Source: Aliikangiella sp965214955 (GTDB lineage: Bacteria > Pseudomonadota > Gammaproteobacteria > Enterobacterales > Kangiellaceae). Taken from it: a stretch of 64,000 nucleotides of DNA. The DNA lies in NCBI GenBank assembly GCA_965214955.1, contig CBDCCU010000004.1, forward strand, positions 1 to 64,000, given 5' to 3'. The notes below the pieces were generated by a model that did not search any database, was not told where the DNA came from, and worked only from the letters and a program-made list of their open reading frames with translations. This document shows, piece by piece, positions 52,378 to 61,182 of this stretch; position 1 is the first letter of the stretch; the number at the start of each line of letters is the position of its first letter. A program made the translations under genes and the position numbers.

Positions 52378-54381
52378 TTAAAACCTAAATTTACCAACAA
52401 GTTGTTGTAAGTGCTCAGCTAATCGAGCTAGCTCTTGACTTGCCGCTAGGTTCTCACTTGCACCTTGAGAAGTTTTATCTGACATTTCAGAAATAGAATT
52501 AATGTTTTGACTCATTTCTTTTGAAACTGAACTTTGTTCTTCAGCGGCACTAGCAATATGCGTACTCATATCGTTAATTACATTTACAGCTTGAGTGATC
52601 TTTCCTAAAGACTCACCTGCTGTGGCTGTTTGTTCAACGCTTTTATTTGCTTCGTTTCGGCTGGTTTCCATTACACTTACCGCATCACGAGTGCCTGATT
52701 GCAACCTTTCGATCATATCTTGAATTTCAGAAGTAGACTCTTGAGTTTTACTGGCTAAGGTTCTTACTTCGTCGGCAACCACGGCAAAACCACGCCCTTG
52801 CTCACCCGCTCTAGCCGCCTCAATGGCCGCATTAAGTGCTAGTAAGTTAGTTTGATCGGCAATTCCTCTAATAACATCAAGAATTGTTCCAATGTTTGTA
52901 CTGTATTGGTCAAGTTTATCAATGACTTGCGCTGCGTTTTCAATTTCATTCGCTAATTGATTAATGGTGCTTACGCTTTGTTGAACAACTTCTTTACCTT
53001 CAACGGTTTCAGTATTAGCCTTTTGTACTTCAAGCAAAGTATTATTGGCACTATCTGCAACCTCATCAACCGTTGCACTCATTTCGGTCATGGCAGTTGC
53101 AATCATATCGGTTTGTTCTCGTTGATGATTAATATTTTCACTGCTTTGGCTAGAGATAACTGCCGTTTGCTCTGCCGATGCAGATAATTGCTCAGAACTA
53201 GCGTGGATCTCTTTTAGGGTTGCACTAAGCGCGTCTATAAGCTGATTAAACCCTTTAGAGAGTTTACCAAGCTCATCATCGCTATAAATTTGAGCTTTAT
53301 CTTGCAAATTACCATCAGAAACTTTGCCTATCACACGCAAAACCTCTTTAAGCGGCCCAGTTACGCTACGAAGCACCCAAATATTGATCACTATTGCCAC
53401 AATTATTGCTATTAGCGCAAAAGATAGTATCAACGTTCTGCTTGAAGCCACTTTTTCACTAGCTTGTTGCTTAATGTTTTGAGTAAGGGCTTTTACTTTT
53501 GTAGACACATTATTGAGGTGTTTTAAGCCATTCCTTGCATATTCTTCTGCTTGAACTAAAAGTTGTTGTGATGAAGCGGCAGCTTGCAATTTCTTTTCAT
53601 AAATAGCCAACACGCTTTGCTCACCAATAGTTAATGCTCTAAATTTATTAATGGCCGCTTCAGTATCGGCAAAATACTCATTCGATTGAGATTCCGAGTG
53701 CGCTAAAGCTTGGTTAGCAATTGTATTAAAATCATCAATTAAAGCGGTTATATCTTTCATCGCAGATTGAAGCCCAGTTAAGTCAGTTAGTAACAAGGCG
53801 TCGGTTACCGTTACGGTGGCTTCTCTTACCAAATTTGATAAATCATTAAGCTCTGTAGATAAATCACTTTGAGTGATTGAGTCGGAAAAATCGAATAAAA
53901 AAGAATCGAGCTCATCAGCAGTTTCCTCAAAACTATCGCTCAGCTCATCCACTTTCAGGCCAAACTGTAAAAAGCTTCTGTGTCTATCAAACATTTTTGG
54001 CACGGTAGATGAAAACGAACCTATTGATTGCTTGCTTAAATCTAATGAAGAAAGCACTTCGGGATAATCTTGAGCAAGCTCAGATAAATGATTGGCTGAC
54101 TGTGCATTAAGTGCCATCAATTGATTATATTCAGACTCAATCTCAGGTAATTTATCGAGGCTGCTTTCTTGATGAAAGTAGTTAATTTTTATTTCCGCAT
54201 TTAACAAACTAGACACATTTTCGTTGCCGCTAATTAGCATAGGGCTTGCACGCTCAGTAACCGCAGAAAGCCCTTCATCAATGCTACTCACGCCACTTAA
54301 TCCCGTAAAGGTTAAAGCGATAAGTAACAAAATAACTAATCCTGATCCGCCAGCGATTCTTGCTGTAACTGTTAATTTCAT
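52378..54381 (-). CDS. Methyl-accepting chemotaxis protein
   Basis: 667 residues. Membrane helix about 8-28, a ~285-residue helical periplasmic sensor, second helix about 317-340 (LILSFALIAIIVAIVINIWVL), HAMP, then the signalling domain. The hairpin tip is VIRGIADQTNLLALNAAIEAAR with EVRTLASKTQ, as in typical receptors. It has no C-terminal CheR/CheB pentapeptide. The ligand is unknown. Confidence 0.93.
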   Translation of the reverse strand: MKLTVTARIAGGSGLVILLLIALTFTGLSGVSSIDEGLSAVTERASPMLISGNENVSSLLNAEIKINYFHQESSLDKLPEIESEYNQLMALNAQSANHLSELAQDYPEVLSSLDLSKQSIGSFSSTVPKMFDRHRSFLQFGLKVDELSDSFEETADELDSFLFDFSDSITQSDLSTELNDLSNLVREATVTVTDALLLTDLTGLQSAMKDITALIDDFNTIANQALAHSESQSNEYFADTEAAINKFRALTIGEQSVLAIYEKKLQAAASSQQLLVQAEEYARNGLKHLNNVSTKVKALTQNIKQQASEKVASSRTLILSFALIAIIVAIVINIWVLRSVTGPLKEVLRVIGKVSDGNLQDKAQIYSDDELGKLSKGFNQLIDALSATLKEIHASSEQLSASAEQTAVISSQSSENINHQREQTDMIATAMTEMSATVDEVADSANNTLLEVQKANTETVEGKEVVQQSVSTINQLANEIENAAQVIDKLDQYSTNIGTILDVIRGIADQTNLLALNAAIEAARAGEQGRGFAVVADEVRTLASKTQESTSEIQDMIERLQSGTRDAVSVMETSRNEANKSVEQTATAGESLGKITQAVNVINDMSTHIASAAEEQSSVSKEMSQNINSISEMSDKTSQGASENLAASQELARLAEHLQQLVGKFRF

Positions 54382-54568
54382 AGTAGTTCTCGATAATAAT
54401 TTTATATCGCGGTAAAAATTTTATTGAAAATAATACCCAACGACTTCTATTGATTTCTTATTAAACTTCTAATTCATTCATTCGTTCATACTATACTCTG
54501 AGCATAGCTGATACCAAATAACTTTGCCTTATATTCTTTACTTATCCTTTGATTTTTATACTTTTTTT

Positions 54569-54994
54569 TTAGACATTAGTCCCTTCAATGGTAATCACTA
54601 ATTTTCTTGTGCCGCCATAATTACGATGTTCACATAAATAAATTCCTTGCCATACACCTAAATTTAATTTGCCATTCGTGATAGGACAATGAACATTTAC
54701 TCCCAAAATACTATTTTTTAAATGTGCGGGCATATCATCACTACCTTCAAAGGTGTGTTTATAATAGGGTTCATTTTCTGGCACCATTTTATTAATAAAA
54801 CTTTCAAAGTCTTCTCTAACCGTTGGATCGGCATTTTCATTAATAGTAAGTGATGCTGAGGTATGTTTAATAAATACATGCATCAAACCAATACTAAGTT
54901 GAGTAATTTCAGGAACCTGATGCAGGATTTCATCTGTTATTAAATGAAAACCTCTTGCGCGAGGTTTTAAAGTGATTTCTTTTTGTATCCACAT
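54569..54994 (-). CDS. yjbQ: YjbQ / UPF0047 family protein
   Basis: 141 residues. The pattern FIKHTSASLTINENADPTVREDFESF, then YKHTFEGSDDMPAHLKNSILG and GTWQGIYLCEHR-like GVWQGIYLCEHR, matches the family. Its conserved His and Glu residues bind metal; relatives show thiamine-phosphate synthase activity in vitro. It follows alr by 14 bases on the same strand, so it is probably co-transcribed. Confidence 0.92.
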   Translation of the reverse strand: MWIQKEITLKPRARGFHLITDEILHQVPEITQLSIGLMHVFIKHTSASLTINENADPTVREDFESFINKMVPENEPYYKHTFEGSDDMPAHLKNSILGVNVHCPITNGKLNLGVWQGIYLCEHRNYGGTRKLVITIEGTNV

Positions 54995-55008
54995 AAATTG
55001 GTATATTT

Positions 55009-56088
55009 TTACTCTCTTATTTCAATTTTAACCCGCGATGTTACTCCGCATAATAATGTATAAGGAATAGTATCTGCCCACTTGGCTACTGTTTCAACAG
55101 GCAGCCCTTTTCCCCAAAGGGTTACTGGATCGCCCAAGTTAAAATTATTGTCTCCTAAATCAACGGTTATCATATCCATAGAAACCTTACCCACTAGTTT
55201 ACACACTTTTCCATTAACCAAAACAGGAGTTCCCGCTTTAGCATGACGAGGATAACCATCGCCATAGCCAATTGCAATTACACCAATTTGGGTTGGTTTA
55301 TCCGCTGTCCATGCTGCACTATATCCAACCGAGTCACCTGGTTTTGAGTTGCTTTTTGGCAAATAGCTGTGACTTTAATGTCATTGCTGGAAGCAAGTGG
55401 TGATCTTGCCCTTCTAAATTGAGCATAGGTGAACATCCATAAAGCATAATGCCAGGTCTTACCCAATGATAATGCGCCTCTGGCCAGGCAATAATGCCTG
55501 CCGAATTTGCCATGCTTTTTTGTAAGGGTTGAGCTTTAGTGATTTGATTAAATTGGTTAATTTGTCGTTTAGACATTGCATTTTTAATATCATCAGCACA
55601 AGCAAGGTGAGACATTTCTCGAACAGAAGACACACAACTAAGTGACTTAACTGTTTGTACAGCATGGTTAAAATCTGTGGCATCAAAACCTAAACGATTC
55701 ATTCCTGAATCAAGTTTCACCCAAACAACAATTGATGATTTAACTAAGCTATCAACTTTTATTAATTGTTGAAGCTGTTGTTGATGATGAATAACCGTTT
55801 GCAGTTTATATTTAAAAGCTAGCTTTAATTCGTTTTCACTAAAAAAAACCTTCGAGCAGAATAATTTCACTATTCACACCCGCTTTTCTGAGTTTGATAG
55901 CTTCATCTAAACATGCAACGGCAATCGCGTCGGCTTGAGTTTAAACTTTGAGCAACTGGCACTATACCGTGCCCATAAGCATTAGCTTTAACCACAGCCA
56001 TAATTTGACTATTTGGTGACAGTTGTTTAACTACCGATAAGTTATGCTTAATGGCATTAAGATCAATAATGGCTTTAGTGGCACGCAT
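55009..56088 (-). CDS. alr: Alanine racemase, reading frame broken by three single-base insertions
   Basis: Together three frames spell one Alr. MRATKAIIDLNAIKHNL with the PLP Lys in VVKANAYGHG is in the first. The middle part (VWVKLDSGMNRLGF, MSHLACADD, WVRPGIMLYG) is in the second. IGYGDGYPRHA and GKVSMDMITVDLG are in the third. Frame shifts lie at 55935-55936 (AA for A), 55841-55848 (eight T for seven) and 55342-55345 (four A for three), on the coding strand. Each is one extra base in a short run, and removing all three restores the protein. Alr makes D-alanine for the cell wall. dnaB next door shows the same defect, so I favour sequence error. Confidence 0.85.
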
Positions 56089-56093
56089 AAAAA

Positions 56094-57483
56094 CTAATAA
56101 TGCTCGTAGTTAGTCGCAAGATCTTTAAAGCGGTTAAAGTGCCCTTGAAACTGAATTCTAACCGTTCCAATAGGACCATTTCTTTGCTTACCAATAATTA
56201 CCTCACCAATGCCTTTATCTTCCGATTCTTTGTTATAAACCTCATCACGATAGACAAACATAATAATATCGGCATCTTGTTCAATCGCGCCCGACTCACG
56301 CAGATCTGACATAACAGGGCGTCTATCGGCACGTTGTTCGAGTGAACGGTTTAGCTGAGAAAGCGCAATTACGGGTACATTCATTTCTTTAGCTAAGGCT
56401 TTAAGCGAGCGTGAAATTTCAGAAATTTCTAACGTCCTATTATCAGACATACCAGGAACCGACATCAACTGTAAATAATCAATAATGATTAGCCCAACAT
56501 TACCGGTTTCTCGCTGAATTCTTCGCGCTCTTGAACGCACTTCAGAAGGCGATAAGTTAGCAGAATCATCAATGTACATTTTGCAGTTATTTTTTAAAAT
56601 ATTGCTGGCAACTTGTAAATTACTCCAATCAGAATCATCTAATGCTCCAGTTCTTAACTTGGTAGCATCAATCCCTCCAATTGATGCAAAGGAACGCATT
56701 AATAATTGATTAGCGGGCATTTCCATACTAAAAACCAATACCGATTTACCGCTGTGTACGGCAACGTGTTCACCGACATTCATCGCAAAGGTAGTTTTGC
56801 CCATAGCAGGTCTGCCTGCCACAATAATTAAATCTGAATTTTGTAGGCCATTAGTTTTTTCATTTAAATCTTTAAAACCAGTGTCTAATCCTGTTATGCC
56901 ACCTTTTGAGTCAACCGCAAACTGCACTCTTTCCGAGTGTTTCTTCAATAAAAGTTGAGGCAATTTTTAAGCCGCCATCATTGCTTTCTCTTTGCTCAGC
57001 AATTTTAAAGACTTTGGTTTCGGCTAAATCTAAAAGCTCGCTAACATCGCGTCCTTTGGGGTAAAAAGCCGCATCAGCGATGTCATTAGATATTCCAATA
57101 AGCTCTCTTAATACGGCTCTTTCTCTGACAATTTCTGCATAGGCAACAATATTGGAGGCGCTAGGTGTGTTAGTTGCCAAATCTGCAATATAGGCAAGCC
57201 CACCAATATTATCGGCTTCGCCTTCTTGTTCTAAAAACTCATAAAGGGTAACCACATCCATTGGACGGGCATGTTCTGACAAATATTTTTGCGCTTTAAA
57301 GATTAAGCGATGCTCTTTACGATAAAAATCATCCACGACTAATTTGTCTGATATTTTTTCCCAAGCATCATTATCAAGTAATAAACCACCAAGCACCGAT
57401 TGCTCGGCTTCTAGAGAATGCGGCGGAACTTTAATATTTTTAAGCTGTTGATCATCAAGCATTAAAACAATACCAAAAAGCAA
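56094..57483 (-). CDS. dnaB: Replicative DNA helicase DnaB, one apparent frameshift
   Basis: Two frames, 57483-56911 and 56963-56094, together make a full-length DnaB of ~460 residues. The N-terminal domain (VPPHSLEAEQSVLGGLLLDN) is in the first. The RecA-like ATPase (Walker A AGRPAMGKTT, IIIDYLQLM, ALSQLNRSLEQRADRRP) is in the second. The shift is one extra G in GG near 56933; without it the text reads EETLERVQFAVDSKGG. DnaB is essential, so the break is almost surely a sequence error. It lies 5 bases upstream of alr, the usual gammaproteobacterial order. Confidence 0.92.
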
Positions 57484-57492
57484 ATGTGAAAT

Positions 57493-57528
57493 AAAAAAAC
57501 ACCCCGACTATTCACTAGTACGGGGTGT
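57493..57528 (-). terminator. Terminator between rplI and dnaB
   Basis: ACACCCCG (57499-57506) pairs with CGGGGTGT (57521-57528). On the minus strand a seven-T run follows. It separates the ribosomal operon from dnaB-alr. Confidence 0.88.
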
Positions 57529-57584
57529 TTTATTCTGTCATTAGCATCCGCTTAAAGCAATGCTAATTCGCCTTTGCAAAAGGA

Positions 57585-58040
57585 TTATTTGCCTTCTTGA
57601 GCAACAATAACCACTTTTAGCGTTGCGTTAACATCAGTGTGTAAATGTACGCTTACATCATACTCACCAGTGTTACGGAAAGCACCTTCTGGCAAACGAA
57701 CTTCGCTCTTTTCAAGCGCAACACCTGCCGCAGAAGTTGCATCGGCAATATCTTTTGTGCCAACTGAACCAAATAATTTACCTTCGTCACCCGCATAAGC
57801 TTCGATAGTAACGGTTAATTCAGCAAATTGCTCTGCACGTTTTTCAGCCGCAGATAATGTATCAGCTGCTTTTTTCTCTAATTCCGCACGACGGGTTTCA
57901 AACTTTTCTAAGTTATCTTTTGTCGCAGGAACCGCTTTTCCTTGTGGAAGTAGGAAGTTACGACCATAACCATTTGCTACAGTAACGCTATCACCCAGTT
58001 CACCAAGATTGCGGATTTTTTCAAGTAGAATGACTTGCAT
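57585..58040 (-). CDS. rplI: Ribosomal protein bL9
   Basis: 151 residues. The N-terminal signature MQVILLEKIRNLGELGDSV with GYGRNFLLPQGKAV is followed by the long connecting helix and the C-terminal domain (LFGSVGTKDI). It binds 23S rRNA at the base of the L1 stalk. It is last in the rpsF-rpsR-rplI operon. Confidence 0.97.
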   Translation of the reverse strand: MQVILLEKIRNLGELGDSVTVANGYGRNFLLPQGKAVPATKDNLEKFETRRAELEKKAADTLSAAEKRAEQFAELTVTIEAYAGDEGKLFGSVGTKDIADATSAAGVALEKSEVRLPEGAFRNTGEYDVSVHLHTDVNATLKVVIVAQEGK

Positions 58041-58069
58041 TAGTCTATCCTCTAATTCGTTATCAAAGT

Positions 58070-58297
58070 TTACTTATGTGCGTCTGAGTATGGCAATAAG
58101 GCCAAAAAGCGCGCACGCTTTACCGCTGTAGAAAGCTGACGTTGGTATTTTGAGCGAGTTCCTGTAATACGACTAGGAACGATCTTACCAGTTTCAGTTA
58201 CATAGCTTTTTAAAGTCGCTAAATCTTTGTAGTCGATTTCTGAAACGCCTTCGGCAGTGAAACGACAATATTTACGACGTCTGAAATGTCTAGACAT
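58070..58297 (-). CDS. rpsR: Ribosomal protein bS18
   Basis: 75 residues; RRRKYCRFTAEG at the N-terminus and the core LKSYVTETGKIVPSRITGTRSKYQRQL are diagnostic. It binds bS6 in the small-subunit platform. It sits 14 bases after rpsF with no priB between them, unlike E. coli. Confidence 0.97.
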   Translation of the reverse strand: MSRHFRRRKYCRFTAEGVSEIDYKDLATLKSYVTETGKIVPSRITGTRSKYQRQLSTAVKRARFLALLPYSDAHK

Positions 58298-58311
58298 GTT
58301 AAATTCCTCCG

Positions 58312-58716
58312 TTACTCAGCAGCAGCTTCAGCTGGCGCTTCTTTTTTTTCTGCTGGTTTTTCATCAGCAGACTTGTCAAAACGTTTAGCCGCTTCTTCTT
58401 TTGCTTTTGCAAGCGGAGAAGGTTCGGTAACAGCTTTTTTGGTTTTGATGATCAATTGACGAAGCACTGCATCGTTAAAGCGGAATAAATTTTCCAGCTC
58501 TTCAATGGCAGAGTACTCACACTCAACATTCATTAACACATAGTGTGCTTTGTGAACGTTGTTAATAGCGTAAGCCATTTGACGACGTCCCCAGTCTTCT
58601 AAACGGTGGATTTTACCTTCAGCATCAGTGATAACAGCGCTATATCTTTCGATCATAGCTGGAACCTGGTCACTTTGATCAGGGTGCACCAGAAATACGA
58701 TTTCGTAGTGTCGCAT
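58312..58716 (-). CDS. rpsF: Ribosomal protein bS6
   Basis: 134 residues. MRHYEIVFLVHPDQSDQVPAMIERY and GRRQMAYAINNVHKAHYVLMNVE are typical. The C-terminus is a long Lys/Glu/Ala tail (KKEAPAEAAAE). It starts with AGGAG eight bases upstream. It is first in the ribosomal operon and probably controlled through its leader. Confidence 0.97.
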   Translation of the reverse strand: MRHYEIVFLVHPDQSDQVPAMIERYSAVITDAEGKIHRLEDWGRRQMAYAINNVHKAHYVLMNVECEYSAIEELENLFRFNDAVLRQLIIKTKKAVTEPSPLAKAKEEAAKRFDKSADEKPAEKKEAPAEAAAE

Positions 58717-58769
58717 TAAGATCTCCTCACGGTTTCCAGTTACTACAAGGCTAAAAGCACTTTAGTAAC
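58717..58769 (-). promoter_or_regulatory. rpsF leader hairpin, candidate bS6:bS18 autoregulatory site
   Basis: GTTACTA (58763-58769 on the minus strand) pairs with TAGTAAC (58739-58745) around a 17-base loop. ACCGTGAGGAG then leads to the rpsF start. Leaders of bacterial rpsF genes often bind the bS6:bS18 dimer at a CCG-containing stem. The match here is only suggestive. The rest of the gap to 59051 is AT-rich, with nothing I recognise. Confidence 0.4.
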
Positions 58770-59051
58770 AAGGAGTTAGGTCAGATTGTAAATAATAAGC
58801 TGGCTATTAATATAATGTACTAATAGTCCAAACTCGGTTTAAGAGCGCGCGATTATACGGATCAACACCAGTAAAATCAACGCTTTGAGAGAATATTTTA
58901 TGATTAAATGAATATTTTTAAACGTCTTAACAATGTTTGAGGTAAATCCCATAAAATTCAAGATTAATCAATATTTAACCTATTAAACTATAATTACCGC
59001 TAAGCTATCATTACCTAAATCTAAATCTTTTCAAATCAATTAAGGATATTC

Positions 59052-60938
59052 ATGGTTGCCAAGGTTATTTTTTTCACCCTAATCATCACATTGTCAAGTT
59101 TTTCAAAGGCAACTAATTTTATAACCACATCTTTTATAACAACATCAGAGCCCGTTTGGGCATTTGGCGACACTCATGGCGCTTATGATGAGCTGATCAA
59201 AACTCTAAAACAGGCAAAGCTTATCAATGAAGAGCTTAACTGGACAGGCGGTAAAGCTCATTTAGTGACCACTGGCGATGTGCTTGATCGCGGTCCTCAT
59301 CCGCGAAAAATTTTAGATTTAATGATTAAGCTGGAACAACAAGCCGCTCAAGCTGGGGGCGCCTTTCATTTTGTATTGGGCAATCATGAAGTAATGATTT
59401 TAGTGGGTGACTTACGTTATGTGGCTAAAGAAGAGTACTTAGAATTTGCTGCTGACGAAACCCCACAAATACGAGAAAATTATTTTAACCAATATGTTGC
59501 TTACCAAAATTTATTTAATCAAAAGCTAGAAACGAAAGAAATAACAGATACAAATCAACTTAAGACCAAATTTGATAGAGAGCATCCTCATGGATTTTTT
59601 GCTCGCTATGAAGCATTTTCTCCGCAAGGAAAATACGGTAGCTGGTTATTAAAAAAGCCTGTTATCTTAAAAGTGAACGATAACTTATTTGCTCATGGCG
59701 GTTTATCTTCCGAGCTTACTGGAAAACAACTTGATGCGCTTAACCAAACACTTAAAAATAATTTAAACGATTATTTATCCAACTGGCATCAATTAATTAA
59801 ATCAAACCAGCTGCCAATTGCCAGCAAATTTAAAAAACGTCATTTAGTGCTCAACTCTGATAATCAAAAAGCCCTAGATCTGCTTAAAAACTATCCCAAA
59901 GACTTTATTTTTAATACCAATAGTCCTACTTGGTATCGAGGTGCAAGTTATTGCCATCCTTATTACGAGACTGACTCTGTCACACAGCAGCTCAAGCAGT
60001 TTTCGGCCAATCAGCTATTTGTTGGTCACTCTGTCACCCAAAGTCGCAAGGTAGAAACCAGGCTCGATAAAAAAGTGACTACTATGGACACTGGTATGCT
60101 AGCAAAAGTGTATAGAGGCAAAGGGAATCTAGTTAAAATTTTTAATAATGAAGTAACTGTATTGGATAGCGACGGCAATCAGTACATTGCTCAAGAAGCA
60201 ACACATCAAGCCATTAAATATCCTCGAAAGTTTTCTGAAAAAGACATTGAGAAAATATTAAAAAAGGGCAAAATTACCTTAGTTGAAAAATTAAACATGG
60301 GGATCACTGAGCCTTTAAGGGTCACTATAGAATCTGGCAATATTAAAGTTAGAGCCGTATTTAAAAATATCGACACCAATCCAAAACTCGAAAAGCGAAG
60401 AAAACGCTCAAAATCTTCACACCTGCCTGATCGCTACCATTTTGACATAGCTGCCTATCGTTTAAGTAAATATATGGGTTTTAACATGGTTCCTGTATCT
60501 GTTGAACGAAGGATTAATAGAGCCAAAGGAGTTGTTCAATATTGGGTTGAAGATAGTTATTCAAAGTACACCGCCGATGAAAAAGGTTGGGAATATCAGG
60601 GTTATTGTAGCTATGATAAGCAAAGAAATATGATGCGGGTATTTGATTTATTAATTCATAATACCGACAGAAATGCATCAAATATTTTAATTGAGCAAGA
60701 ACGTGAACAACTGGTTTGGATTGATCATTCTCGCGCTTTTGCACAAAGAGAAAAATTGCCCGATCAAATTAATACCGCAGATCTGCACATCACTCCTAAA
60801 GTCAAACAAGCCTTAGAAAGGCTTAATAGAAAAGAGCTCACTAAATTAATGGACGGCTTATTGAATCGTTTTCAAGTTAAAGCCATTTTAAAAAGACGCG
60901 ATTTAATTTTGGCGCTTGAAACAAATAAAGATAAATAG
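59052..60938 (+). CDS. Secreted PPP-type phosphatase fused to an atypical-kinase-like domain
   Basis: 628 residues with an N-terminal signal peptide (about 1-20). Residues ~35-340 are a PPP-family metallophosphoesterase with all metal motifs: GDTHGAYDE (39), GDVLDRG (75), GNHEVM (110), AHGGL (214) and GHSVT (325). Residues ~410-620 resemble HipA/PI4-kinase-like atypical kinases: an N-terminal strand region with VRAVFKN, FDIAAYRLSKYMGFNMVPVSVER, the catalytic-loop-like HNTDRNASNIL (536), and the metal-Asp-like WIDHSRAF (557). A phosphatase and a kinase-like domain in one exported chain is unusual. The kinase call is by motif pattern only and activity is unproven. Confidence 0.75.
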   Translation: MVAKVIFFTLIITLSSFSKATNFITTSFITTSEPVWAFGDTHGAYDELIKTLKQAKLINEELNWTGGKAHLVTTGDVLDRGPHPRKILDLMIKLEQQAAQAGGAFHFVLGNHEVMILVGDLRYVAKEEYLEFAADETPQIRENYFNQYVAYQNLFNQKLETKEITDTNQLKTKFDREHPHGFFARYEAFSPQGKYGSWLLKKPVILKVNDNLFAHGGLSSELTGKQLDALNQTLKNNLNDYLSNWHQLIKSNQLPIASKFKKRHLVLNSDNQKALDLLKNYPKDFIFNTNSPTWYRGASYCHPYYETDSVTQQLKQFSANQLFVGHSVTQSRKVETRLDKKVTTMDTGMLAKVYRGKGNLVKIFNNEVTVLDSDGNQYIAQEATHQAIKYPRKFSEKDIEKILKKGKITLVEKLNMGITEPLRVTIESGNIKVRAVFKNIDTNPKLEKRRKRSKSSHLPDRYHFDIAAYRLSKYMGFNMVPVSVERRINRAKGVVQYWVEDSYSKYTADEKGWEYQGYCSYDKQRNMMRVFDLLIHNTDRNASNILIEQEREQLVWIDHSRAFAQREKLPDQINTADLHITPKVKQALERLNRKELTKLMDGLLNRFQVKAILKRRDLILALETNKDK

Positions 60939-60954
60939 CGCGTTCTGACATTAA

Positions 60955-61005
60955 GATCTGTTGATCTTTCAAAGATCAACAGATCCTAGCCTTATACTTT
61001 TTTTT
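60955..61005 (+). terminator. Perfect GATC-rich palindrome with downstream T-run
   Basis: GATCTGTTGATCTTT (60955-60969) and AAAGATCAACAGATC (60971-60985) are exact inverted repeats around one C. An eight-T run starts 12 bases past the stem. It probably ends the phosphatase-kinase transcript, although the spacing is long for an intrinsic terminator. It contains four GATC sites in 31 bases. Confidence 0.5.
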
Positions 61006-61182
61006 CCTTTAAGGAGAAAAAGTGTCGATCTTATTCAATAAATTTAGCAAACTTAAATTTACTTTACTACAATTAGTTTAATCCCCTTCTATCGAATGAA
61101 CTTTTGTAAAAAAACTATTTTAAGCAAACATCATTTAATAAAAAGCAATGCTCCTTTAATTGCAGAGGTTAAAGTTTATCTA

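Noticed and set aside
55009..57483. alr and dnaB as genuine pseudogenes or programmed frameshifts
   Set aside because: Four unrelated short runs each carry one extra base, and dnaB is essential. Error in the sequence is simpler.
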